A stretch of 64,000 bases of DNA, from the NCBI GenBank assembly GCA_045580485.1, contig JAZNNW010000145.1:1-64000 (forward strand), given 5' to 3'. The translations under genes and the position numbers were made by a program. The notes beneath the pieces were generated by a model. The model searched no databases, had not been told where the DNA came from, and saw only the letters and a program-made list of their open reading frames with translations. The stretch's first letter is position 1; each line of letters starts with the position of its first letter. This DNA comes from Avoscillospira sp045580485. GTDB taxonomy: Bacteria; Bacillota; Clostridia; Oscillospirales; Oscillospiraceae. Positions 15,393-22,539 of the stretch are shown piece after piece.

Positions 15393-15845
15393 ATGCAGGA
15401 TGTTAAGAGAGCCGACCCGGCACGTGAGTTCCTCGGAAGCTACTGGGAACTGCGGAACGAACACGGCCGGCTGGAACGGAAAATTGAAGAACTGGAGTCT
15501 CAGTGCCAAAAGGTCACGGCGAAATACGGGGCCGGTATTGGCGGAAGCGGCGGTCGGAACAGCGTGTGGGATGCACTCATCGAAGCCCGGGAACGGGCAG
15601 GTGTGAAGCTCACCGAAACGCTGAGCCGGGAAGCCGAGGTTGAGCGGTTTATCGAACGCATCCCGGAGAAACGATGCCGACAGCTGCTCCGATACCGCTA
15701 TCTGGAACTGCTCAGTTGGGAACGTATCGCGAAAGAAATGGGGTACTGCACCCGGCAGCTCCGCCGGCTGCACGGGAAAGCCCTTCAGGCGGCGCGGAAA
15801 TTATGGAGTAAACAACAAGGAGGTACTTCACATGAAAATCATTGA
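15393..15845 (+). CDS. DUF1492/RinA-like sigma-70 region 4 type regulator
   Basis: 150 aa. N-terminal coiled coil, then a C-terminal helix-turn-helix ELLSWERIAKEMGYCTRQLRRLH that resembles sigma-factor region 4. Such proteins act in phages as late-transcription activators or minor sigma-like factors. Starts one base after the helicase stop and overlaps the thymidylate synthase start. Confidence 0.8.
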   Translation: MQDVKRADPAREFLGSYWELRNEHGRLERKIEELESQCQKVTAKYGAGIGGSGGRNSVWDALIEARERAGVKLTETLSREAEVERFIERIPEKRCRQLLRYRYLELLSWERIAKEMGYCTRQLRRLHGKALQAARKLWSKQQGGTSHENH

Positions 15846-16815
15846 ACCGAGTGCGGCGATCCTCGCTGCACCCAACACACCTGACGAATTGCTGAAGCAC
15901 ATCGAGCGGTGCGGGCGTGTCTGCTATAAGTCGGAGGATAAGATCACCGAGGATTCTGCCGAGAAGTTTATCGGCGGCATCATCAAAAGAGGGCATGAGG
16001 CCGTCCTGGAACACGGCGACTTCTGCTTCTCAGTGTCTCGGGGGCTGTGGGAGTGGCTCGAATACAAGGCACGGGTGATGGAGCTGCACGGGAGAAAGTG
16101 CTACCTGCGCACCACGAAACCCGGTTTCGAGGACTGTCAGCTGTGGCTGGTATCCGGTAATGCAAGAGCGTGGCGGGATTTCCTCATGTTTACTTACACA
16201 CAAATCGGTTGGCTCCCGGTACATTTCCAGAGTTTTATAAAGCAATACAAGGTGATCTTCCCCGAACTGCAAAGCGCTACCTACCTGGAACCCGGTGTGG
16301 AATGGAATACAAAGTTTGAGCAGACCGCCGACTATTCCGCACTGACGAAGACGGAACGCCGCGTACATCAGACCGTGACCGGACTTTTTATTTGCGACCG
16401 TGGTGTGTCCCATGAGATCGTGCGGCATCGACCGGCTTCCTATTGCCAGGAAAGTACCCGATATTGCAATTACAGCAAGGACGGATTCGGTTCGGAAATC
16501 ACCGTAGTCGAGCCTCCGTTCTTTGACGGTGCCAATTATCTGGCTTGGCTCAGTGCGATGGAGGAAGCAGAAGCAGCTTATCTGTCTTTGCTGAGCGGCG
16601 GAGCGACCCCTCAGGAAGCCCGATCGGTGCTGCCCAACAGTCTGAAAACCGAGGTCGTGATGACCGCAAACCTGAATGAGTGGCTCCATTTCTTCAAGCT
16701 CAGAACCGCGGCGGCTGCTCACCCGCAGATGCGACAGGTGGCCGTGATGCTCAAGGACGAGATGTCTGATATCATTGCCGATTTGCTGGAGGATTGCGAC
16801 GATGGCAAAGAATAA
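15832..16815 (+). CDS. thyX: Flavin-dependent thymidylate synthase
   Basis: 327 aa from the ATG at 15832 (AAGGAGG upstream). Makes dTMP from dUMP using FAD and methylene-tetrahydrofolate. The ThyX motif appears as RHRPASYCQESTRYCNYSKD (about 197-216), with C-Q in place of the usual NE-type residues but with the key RHR, S and R retained. Longer than typical ThyX (about 220-250 aa) because of an N-terminal extension. Paired with a dNMP kinase two genes downstream, it supports nucleotide supply for phage replication. Confidence 0.94.
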   Translation: MKIIEPSAAILAAPNTPDELLKHIERCGRVCYKSEDKITEDSAEKFIGGIIKRGHEAVLEHGDFCFSVSRGLWEWLEYKARVMELHGRKCYLRTTKPGFEDCQLWLVSGNARAWRDFLMFTYTQIGWLPVHFQSFIKQYKVIFPELQSATYLEPGVEWNTKFEQTADYSALTKTERRVHQTVTGLFICDRGVSHEIVRHRPASYCQESTRYCNYSKDGFGSEITVVEPPFFDGANYLAWLSAMEEAEAAYLSLLSGGATPQEARSVLPNSLKTEVVMTANLNEWLHFFKLRTAAAAHPQMRQVAVMLKDEMSDIIADLLEDCDDGKE

Positions 16816-17236
16816 GAACCGACACAAGCACAAGCCGCTGCCGACGGGTATGACCTATGCAAACAAATTGGCTCGGGATCGCATGGTCAAAGAGGCAGTG
16901 GAGAAAGCAGCCAAGGACGATACCGTGAAACTTCGGTCAGATATTCGCTTGCAACAGGCTCTGTGGCTCCATGTGGTCGCCATGGCAAAGACCTTTGGCT
17001 TCGGCCCCACCCGGGTGCAGCGATTTCTGAATGGGCTTGCTGACGCGTCTGACGAGTTCGTAGGACTGGTCGAGAAGCACGGACAGCAGTATACTCTCGA
17101 GAAGTTGAGGCAGGAGGCGGAACGGGTCAGCGGCATACCGATTGAATATCTCTACGAAAAGGACGTCCGGGAAGCCCGCAAGCGCAACGAGGAGCGCGGG
17201 GTGTTCTTCTCGGTGATAGAGGAGGAGAGCGTATGA
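16802..17236 (+). CDS. Hypothetical phage protein
   Basis: 144 aa from the ATG at 16802, overlapping the thyX end by 14 bp. Very basic N-terminus (MAKNKNRHKHKPLPTG), then helical segments (ALWLHVVAMAKTFGFGPTRV). Sequences of this kind recur beside ThyX or recombination genes in clostridial phages but I do not recognise a named family. Stop overlaps the kinase start by ATGA. Confidence 0.75.
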   Translation: MAKNKNRHKHKPLPTGMTYANKLARDRMVKEAVEKAAKDDTVKLRSDIRLQQALWLHVVAMAKTFGFGPTRVQRFLNGLADASDEFVGLVEKHGQQYTLEKLRQEAERVSGIPIEYLYEKDVREARKRNEERGVFFSVIEEESV

Positions 17237-17811
17237 CAATTATTTGTATCTCGGGTAAAGCCCAGCACGGCAAGGACACCACCGCCCAGTTCATGAAAGA
17301 GGCGATGGAAGCCAGCGGCAAAAGAGTCCTCATCGCCCACTACGGCGACTTGCTGAAGTACATCTGCAAGACCTTCTTCGGCTGGGACGGGCAGAAAGAC
17401 GAGTCAGGGCGGAGTCTTCTTCAGCGGGTTGGGACAGACGTTATTCGGAGGCAGGACGAGGACTTTTGGGTGCGGTTTATTGGCAATATACTGCAGCTCT
17501 TTTACGCCGAATGGGATGTCGTCATCCTCCCGGATTGTCGTTTTCGTAACGAGCTGCGCGTTCTGGATTTTATGAGGCGAGTCAATGACCCCCGAGACCT
17601 TGCTTCCGTCCATCTCCGTGTCATCCGTCCTGACTTTGACAACGGCTTGACCGAAGAACAGAAGGCACATCCTTCCGAGACGGAGCTGGATAATGTAATG
17701 CCTAACGCATGGATCTGGAACGGTGGCGACCTTGACGACCTGAAAACCGAAGTCCAACGGTGGGTGGCCTGTTTCCTTATTACGCAGGAGTTGGCGGAGG
17801 CAAAGATATGA
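17233..17811 (+). CDS. Deoxynucleoside monophosphate kinase-like protein
   Basis: 192 aa. P-loop at the N-terminus ICISGKAQHGKDTTAQF (Walker A GKAQHGKDT at 8-16), a LID/NMP-binding region and DCRFRNELRVLDFMRR. This matches the phage dNMP kinase family (T4 gp1-like fold), which phosphorylates dNMPs for DNA synthesis. Genetic linkage to thyX supports this. Confidence 0.85.
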   Translation: MTIICISGKAQHGKDTTAQFMKEAMEASGKRVLIAHYGDLLKYICKTFFGWDGQKDESGRSLLQRVGTDVIRRQDEDFWVRFIGNILQLFYAEWDVVILPDCRFRNELRVLDFMRRVNDPRDLASVHLRVIRPDFDNGLTEEQKAHPSETELDNVMPNAWIWNGGDLDDLKTEVQRWVACFLITQELAEAKI

Positions 17812-17969
17812 AAAATGGGAAAAAGCCTTCCGTGAGACAAAGCAAGCTGATGACTAAGTGGAGGCTTAACTATAAGGACTGGTTAGTCGTAAAGGACACC
17901 CCGGAGAAAATGGTGATTGTTCACCGTCACTCCGGTAGAACAATACGAATCATCCCTAAGGAGGTATAA
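17808..17969 (+). CDS. Small hypothetical phage protein (DUF6906-like)
   Basis: 53 aa: MKNGKKPSVRQSKLMTKWRL followed by NYKDWLVVKDTPEKMVIVH. Start overlaps the kinase stop (ATGA). The pattern KRPtrxqK..L...gLnp.nWLVVKdtpe is common in small clostridial phage proteins; the DUF name is from memory and not checked. Confidence 0.7.
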   Translation: MKNGKKPSVRQSKLMTKWRLNYKDWLVVKDTPEKMVIVHRHSGRTIRIIPKEV

Positions 17970-17974
17970 ACAAA

Positions 17975-18481
17975 ATGACTACCATGGAAAAGAAACTGGA
18001 TGTTTGCCTGCGTTTCATCACTGCCCCCGGAGCAGCAGAGCGTAAGGAGGTCGCACAGGAGGCAAGAGAGCTGCTTCAGTTGCAGGACGGCTCTGCCTGT
18101 GTGGATAAAGATAATATGCTCCGGCATACAGCGGAAGACCTGCTCACACAGGTCGGTGTTCCGCTTCATATTAAGGGCTATGAGTACCTTGTATCCGGTA
18201 TCGTGCGGCTGATTAACGACCCTGACGAGTACGGGCACAATCAAATCACAAAACAGTTATACCCTTCCCTCGCAAAGGAGTTCCACGCAACCACCAGTCG
18301 AGTCGAACGCTGCATCCGTCACGCCGTGGAATACGCCTTCGATAACGCAGATATGGACGCACTCGGCAAGCTGTTTGGCAACTCGATCTCGGCTAATAAG
18401 GGAAAAGCGACCAACGGTCAGTTTATGATGACACTGGCTCGAGAAGTGCGGCGACGGATCTGCGCGGGGGGGGGGGGGTAA
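17975..18481 (+). CDS. Stand-alone Spo0A C-terminal DNA-binding domain protein
   Basis: 168 aa, no receiver domain. After an N-terminal helical part (1-50), residues about 52-160 align well with the Spo0A effector domain: QVGVPLHIKGYEYL, ITKQLYPSLAKEF, then SRVERCIRHAVEYAF and NKGKATNGQFM. The host Spo0A at 63063 has the same landmarks (EIGVPAHIKGYQYL, SRVERAIRHAIEVAW, TKGKPTNSEF). It could bind 0A boxes without phosphorylation control and so interfere with or mimic the sporulation regulator. The last codons are a run of 13 G (18466-18478) encoding Gly residues. Confidence 0.9.
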   Translation: MTTMEKKLDVCLRFITAPGAAERKEVAQEARELLQLQDGSACVDKDNMLRHTAEDLLTQVGVPLHIKGYEYLVSGIVRLINDPDEYGHNQITKQLYPSLAKEFHATTSRVERCIRHAVEYAFDNADMDALGKLFGNSISANKGKATNGQFMMTLAREVRRRICAGGGG

Positions 18482-18511
18482 CGAAGTTGATAAATACATG
18501 ATGGAGTAGTG

Positions 18512-18883
18512 ATGCGCGATATGGATAATGACCTGATTTCCCGGAGCAAGCTGAAGGAAGATTTGCTTGACAGAAGTTTCTACCCTTCAATCGTTAAAAA
18601 TGCTTTGGAGAAAGTACCCACCGTGGATGCCGTAAGCCGTGAGGTGGTTGAGCAGATCCAATGGGAGCGAGACTGCGCCATTGAGCAGCTCAGAGAACAC
18701 GGCATCCCGTTTGTCGGGAAAGCTCCTGATGTGGTGAAAGTGGTGCGGTGTAGGGACTGCAAGCACTTTGGTGGTGTGACTTTCGCCTATACTTGCCGCC
18801 TGCACAGCAGTTCAAATACCCGTGTACAGATGAACGGAAATGATTTCTGTTCATTCGGAGAAAGGAGTAATAACGATGACTGA
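18512..18883 (+). CDS. Hypothetical phage protein with C-terminal cysteine motif
   Basis: 123 aa from the ATG at 18512, with GGAG five bases upstream; a GTG at 18509 is too close. Starts MRDMDNDLISRSKL, with PTVDAV in the middle and VVRCRDCKHFG ... CRLH ... DFCSFGER at the end, the usual DNDLISR/RCKDCKHF small protein of clostridial phages with a presumed zinc site. Function unknown. Overlaps the next gene by 8 bp. Confidence 0.8.
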   Translation: MRDMDNDLISRSKLKEDLLDRSFYPSIVKNALEKVPTVDAVSREVVEQIQWERDCAIEQLREHGIPFVGKAPDVVKVVRCRDCKHFGGVTFAYTCRLHSSSNTRVQMNGNDFCSFGERSNNDD

Positions 18884-19247
18884 ACAGGAAAAGGAACTGC
18901 TGCTTGACGAACTGGAAAAGCGAATTGAAAAGAAATACAAGGGTTGTCTTACAAGAGAAGACACACAGTCTGTTTTGAAAAATGTCCGTGACAAGTGGTT
19001 TTCGTATGACTCGATCAGACAGCCAAGTTCGCCGATGCACAAGCTGTTCGGCAATATCATCTATTGGCAAGTGTGGGAGCATATCCGCAAGCTGACCTGT
19101 GTTATTTGCGGATGTCAGTATGTCAGACATCTTGCAAACCTGCCTGATCCGAAATGTGCAGAGGAAGTCGCAGAAAAGCTGTGCCAAGCAATCTACGACA
19201 TAAAGAGAGAATACGGAGAACGGAGGGAAGAAAATGCGGCTGATTGA
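18876..19247 (+). CDS. Hypothetical phage protein
   Basis: 123 aa; ATG with AAAGGAG upstream. N-terminal lysine/glutamate-rich helix, central aromatic stretch (HKLFGNIIYWQVWEHIRKL) and a CVICGC motif. No family recognised. Overlaps neighbours on both sides, so it belongs to a tightly packed early operon. Confidence 0.7.
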   Translation: MTEQEKELLLDELEKRIEKKYKGCLTREDTQSVLKNVRDKWFSYDSIRQPSSPMHKLFGNIIYWQVWEHIRKLTCVICGCQYVRHLANLPDPKCAEEVAEKLCQAIYDIKREYGERREENAAD

Positions 19248-19512
19248 TGCGGACAAACTGGTTGTTCCTAAATATGAGGAAACAGGTGACCTGTTTGTTG
19301 ATGGTTTCCATCAAGGGAAAAGCGATGCAATGATCGAGGTTAGTACCCTTGCCCCCACCATCGACCCCGAAAGCCTCAGACCCAAGGGGCGGTGGGAATG
19401 GTGCAAAGACCATTGGGAATGTACAAACTGCCGAATGGGGAGATACCACGATTTAGTGCTTGGATTGGATGCTGCGTTTTGCGGAAGATGCGGTGCAAAG
19501 ATGGAGGGATAG
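19234..19512 (+). CDS. Small zinc-ribbon phage protein (MRLIDAD type)
   Basis: 92 aa beginning MRLIDADKLVVPKYEETG, with CTNC and CGRCGAKM forming a zinc ribbon at the C-terminus. Proteins of this pattern are frequent in clostridial phages and prophages; no function is established. Start has GGAGG upstream and overlaps the previous gene by 14 bp. Confidence 0.8.
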   Translation: MRLIDADKLVVPKYEETGDLFVDGFHQGKSDAMIEVSTLAPTIDPESLRPKGRWEWCKDHWECTNCRMGRYHDLVLGLDAAFCGRCGAKMEG

Positions 19513-19514
19513 AT

Positions 19515-19628
19515 GTGAGAAACCCATGCGTTAAATGCAAAGAGATCTGGCTTTGCTCAGCCTATGGCGGATATTGTTGGAAAAGCAGGTTGTTTTGGTG
19601 GTTAAGAAGAAGGAGGAAGCGCAAATGA
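19515..19628 (+). CDS. Possible 37-aa protein, GTG start
   Basis: Begins VRNPCVKCKEIWLCSAYGGY and ends with a basic tail WWLRRRRKRK. The GTG at 19515 has GGAGG seven bases upstream (within the end of the preceding gene). CVKC plus C suggests metal binding. Small size makes this uncertain. Confidence 0.5.
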   Translation: MRNPCVKCKEIWLCSAYGGYCWKSRLFWWLRRRRKRK

Positions 19629-20125
19629 CAAAACAGTATGCGGAACCTGCTGCCTATGAGGCGAAGCTGGAAAAGGTTATGGCCCGCTTTGGAGTGGAGC
19701 AGTACGACTACGATTGGAGCCGATTTGAGTGCTGGGTTTCATTCGTGTATAAAGGTCAGACATATCGCTTCTCCCACAGCGTTGAAAACGCCAAAGCCCA
19801 CGGAGTCAATATTCGGTATGGCTCCGATGTGTTTGCCCAAGTAGTGCTGTCCCTCGAAGACTTGGCTCGTATGGTCGAGCGTGGCATATATGACCTTTCC
19901 ACAGGGGTGGCCGGAATGAAGTATCTGCCGGAAGCAAAACCTCTGAAGCCTTGGTTCGCAGGTCTTGGGTTTATCGAGATGCCAGAAACTGTCGAGGAAG
20001 TCAAGTCTCAGTACAAGCGGATGGCAAAAGGGATGCACCCGGATTCAGGCGGAGATGAAAAGGCGTTTGTAGCACTCTATGAAAACTACTGCATGTGCAT
20101 GAAAGAAATGGAGGGTGAGGAATGA
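19625..20125 (+). CDS. Phage protein with C-terminal J-domain
   Basis: 166 aa from the ATG at 19625, which follows AGAAGGAGGAAGCGCAA. Residues 1-110 are an uncharacterised domain; the end (VEEVKSQYKRMAKGMHPDSG, then GDEKAFVALYENY) has the DnaJ helix II, HPD tripeptide and helix III. A J-domain would recruit and stimulate host DnaK. Other short phage J-proteins have this HPDxGG form. Confidence 0.8.
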   Translation: MTKQYAEPAAYEAKLEKVMARFGVEQYDYDWSRFECWVSFVYKGQTYRFSHSVENAKAHGVNIRYGSDVFAQVVLSLEDLARMVERGIYDLSTGVAGMKYLPEAKPLKPWFAGLGFIEMPETVEEVKSQYKRMAKGMHPDSGGDEKAFVALYENYCMCMKEMEGEE

Positions 20126-20476
20126 ATGAAAATAGTAAATAAGATTATGCGGTTGCAGATCGGAGATAAACTCCGAGTTAATGATTGGGATGAGAGCTTT
20201 ACTGTATGCGGCGTGTCAGAAATTTATGTGTTGGCACATTCTGGCCAAGAGTACACGATAATTTCGAAGCACCCGACAAACTACCAGTACAACGGAATTA
20301 TGGCCGGCGCTTATGTCTGCGCTCCAGATTATCTGATTTTTGGTTATGCGGGAGGATACCACTTCGACAATGCAGAATGGGTGGAGAGATACCTTAATGA
20401 ACTTGAAGACGGAATAATCGAGATGTCCATCAGGAGACAGGCTGAAATCTATTCTTTGGAAATGGTGGGCGAGTGA
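20126..20476 (+). CDS. Hypothetical phage protein
   Basis: 116 aa, starting immediately after the preceding stop (TGAATG junction). Beta-rich N-terminal part (LQIGDKLRVNDWDESFTV), aromatic centre with YLIFGYAGGYHFDNAEW, and an acidic/helical end. No family recognised. Confidence 0.65.
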   Translation: MKIVNKIMRLQIGDKLRVNDWDESFTVCGVSEIYVLAHSGQEYTIISKHPTNYQYNGIMAGAYVCAPDYLIFGYAGGYHFDNAEWVERYLNELEDGIIEMSIRRQAEIYSLEMVGE

Positions 20477-20689
20477 ATGAAGTGAGAACAAAAAGAAGAG
20501 CGCATTGTAAAGCGGTTTGCCTTGCTTCCGATTTGCATTGATGGTGAGTACAGATGGCTTGAAACTGTGTATATCAAGCAGCGGCTATCTTATGATTTTT
20601 ACGACAATTATTGGCGTAATGAATGCTTTTTAGACAAAGAAGAGTGGGAGGAGTGGAAAAGAAATGACCGACAGAGAAAAGGACATTAA
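20477..20689 (+). pseudogene. Hypothetical phage gene with in-frame TGA after the start
   Basis: ATG AAG TGA at 20477-20485, followed in the same frame by 67 convincing codons, EQKEERIVKRFALLPICIDG then EYRWLETVYIKQRLSYDFYD, ending TAA at 20687-20689. There is no other ATG/GTG/TTG before the conserved-looking part except a TTG inside it. Either the start region is mutated, an unusual start (ATT at 20504 after AGAAGAG) is used, or the TGA is read through. Overlaps the next gene by 26 bp as its neighbours do. Too few residues to name a family. Confidence 0.55.
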
Positions 20690-21038
20690 GGGAAAGTTGG
20701 TGGAGTTGCTTAAAGAAGCGAATCGCTATGAGTTTGAAACCACCAAAAAGAGTGGAGTCTATGATGCAGAAGTTAGTTGGGGATACATTGCCGACTACCT
20801 TATCGCCAACGGCGGGACCATTCGGCGATGGATACCCGTGACGGAGAGGTTGCCGGAGACTGACACGGAAGTTCTTGTCTGTGATATTCATGCTGAATTT
20901 ATTGAAGTGTATAAGTTTGTGAAAGATGATTTCGATGAATATTATTGGCGAAGCGACTGGGGTGAAAATTCTCTGCGTTTTAACGATGTCACCCATTGGA
21001 TGCCGCTGCCTGAGCCGCCGAAGGAGGAATGCTCGTGA
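20664..21038 (+). CDS. DUF551 domain phage protein
   Basis: 124 aa. The second half, RRWIPVTERLPETDTEVLVC to VTHWMPLPEPP, is the DUF551 signature found in many phages of Firmicutes and Proteobacteria. Ribosome site GGGAGGAG upstream of the ATG. Function unknown. Confidence 0.85.
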   Translation: MTDREKDIKGKLVELLKEANRYEFETTKKSGVYDAEVSWGYIADYLIANGGTIRRWIPVTERLPETDTEVLVCDIHAEFIEVYKFVKDDFDEYYWRSDWGENSLRFNDVTHWMPLPEPPKEECS

Positions 21039-21325
21039 AACTCAAGAAATTTATAATCAAGACCGCTGCAAAGGTTATTCTTTTTGCGTGCGTCATGATC
21101 GCGGCGATGGCTATAACTCAGTCGCCCATTATTACCAACGAAGTAGCCTTGGGGCAGATGCACAATTCCAACGAGGTCCATATTCTCATGAGTATATGGC
21201 CTAAGCTCCGGCAGATCATCAGTATCCTCTGTGCCGGAATTACCATCTTGTTCGCAGGCAATATTGTCTGTGATACATATAAGTTTGTCAAAAACATTAA
21301 GAAAAACGAAAAGGAGAAAAGTTAA
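21035..21325 (+). CDS. Small membrane protein
   Basis: 96 aa from the GTG at 21035 (AAGGAGG seven bases upstream, GTGA overlap with the previous stop); an ATG two codons earlier is too close to the ribosome site. Two predicted transmembrane segments: AAKVILFACVMIAAMAI and ISILCAGITILFAGNIV, with a lysine-rich tail. It directly precedes the SPFH lipoprotein gene, so the two may form one membrane complex (inference). Confidence 0.75.
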   Translation: MKLKKFIIKTAAKVILFACVMIAAMAITQSPIITNEVALGQMHNSNEVHILMSIWPKLRQIISILCAGITILFAGNIVCDTYKFVKNIKKNEKEKS

Positions 21326-21326
21326 C

Positions 21327-22241
21327 ATGAAGAAGTTTATTGCGTTGATCCTCGCTGTCATTATGATCTGCGCTGTATGTACCGGCTGCGTAAAGCCCTA
21401 TAACACCCCTGAGTTCGTAACCATCGAACCCCATCAGACCGCCTTCCTTATCCCTCTGGTCGGTGATACCGCCAATCAGGCCAGCTTCGAATCGGAAGAA
21501 ATGCTGATGGAAGCAAAGGTTTCCACCAAGGAAATCGAAATTCCCCACCGCTGGGTCCAGACCGGGCGCAAACATTGGCGCGGTGAATGGCGTGACACTA
21601 TGACCCTCATTGTGGTTGACCGCTCTCCTGTTACCCGGGAGTGGAGTTCCACTAAGGGCGTCGGCACTTCCACCGTTAACCAGGCTATTTATGCCGAGTC
21701 TTCCGAGTCCATCGGCTTCAGCGCAGGCATGAACTGCTCCGCCCAGATCTACTCTGAGGAAGACGCTGTCAAGTTCCTGTACTGCTACAACAACAAGCCT
21801 CTGTCCGAAATTATGGACAGTGAGATCAGAGCCCGCGTTGAGTCCAAGTTTGTTGAAGAGTGTGCCTCCCGTACTCTGAACGACATTCTGGTTGAGAAGG
21901 AAACGATCATGGAAGCTGTCCGAGAGGATGTCATGGACTATTTCTCCGAGCGTGGCATTACGATCACCGTACTGGGCATGAAGGATGGTTTGGAATACGA
22001 CGATGCAACGATCCAGAAGTCCATCAATGATAAGTTCAGCTCTGAAATGAAGCTGACTACGCAGGAGAATGAGAACCAGCGCATCATTTCCGAAGCAGAA
22101 GCACGGGCAGAAGCAAACCGTATTCTCTCCGAATCTTTGACCGACAAAGTCTTGACCCAGCAGTATTATGAAAAGTGGAACGGCACTCTGCCTCAGGTTA
22201 TGGGCGGCAGCGACGGCATTATTGTTGATGTTGCAGGCTAA
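21327..22241 (+). CDS. SPFH/Band-7 domain lipoprotein
   Basis: 304 aa from the ATG at 21327 (AAAAGGAG upstream). Signal peptide with lipobox: KKFIALILAVIMICAVCTGC, cysteine at about residue 20. The remainder has the prohibitin/stomatin pattern: beta-rich front part (TLIVVDRSPVTREW), a helical ENENQRIISEAEARAEANR heptad region typical of Band-7 proteins, and a short C-terminal tail. SPFH proteins form membrane-associated oligomeric cages; a lipid-anchored extracellular version in a phage early operon is unusual. Possible roles include superinfection exclusion or membrane protection. Confidence 0.85.
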   Translation: MKKFIALILAVIMICAVCTGCVKPYNTPEFVTIEPHQTAFLIPLVGDTANQASFESEEMLMEAKVSTKEIEIPHRWVQTGRKHWRGEWRDTMTLIVVDRSPVTREWSSTKGVGTSTVNQAIYAESSESIGFSAGMNCSAQIYSEEDAVKFLYCYNNKPLSEIMDSEIRARVESKFVEECASRTLNDILVEKETIMEAVREDVMDYFSERGITITVLGMKDGLEYDDATIQKSINDKFSSEMKLTTQENENQRIISEAEARAEANRILSESLTDKVLTQQYYEKWNGTLPQVMGGSDGIIVDVAG

Positions 22242-22273
22242 GGTCTGCAACCACTGAAAGGGTGAAAGGTAAA

Positions 22274-22528
22274 ATGAGCGGGCTGATTAGTGAAGTTTGC
22301 AAGGCTTGCGGCGTTCAGTTCAGCGAAGAGACCTGCGAGCCGAACGAGTGCCTTATCAGGCAGGTCTGTGAGAAGTTCGACCCAGCGGGAGCGGATGAGA
22401 CAGGCGATCAGTCGGTATCTGATTTACAGGAAGCAATCCGCCGATGGGACGAGTTCACCGAACCGCTGCGGCAGGAGTTTGGTATTCCGGTTTGGCGTCC
22501 TGAAGCCAACAAGAAGCGATACAAATAG
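22274..22528 (+). CDS. Hypothetical small cysteine-rich protein
   Basis: 84 aa from ATG 22274 (a GTG at 22262 is in frame). CKACGVQF, CEPNEC and VCEKF give six cysteines in the first 40 residues, a possible zinc-binding part, then an acidic helical end. No family recognised. Directly precedes the primase-helicase gene. Confidence 0.6.
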   Translation: MSGLISEVCKACGVQFSEETCEPNECLIRQVCEKFDPAGADETGDQSVSDLQEAIRRWDEFTEPLRQEFGIPVWRPEANKKRYK

Positions 22529-22539
22529 GAGGTGGCTCT

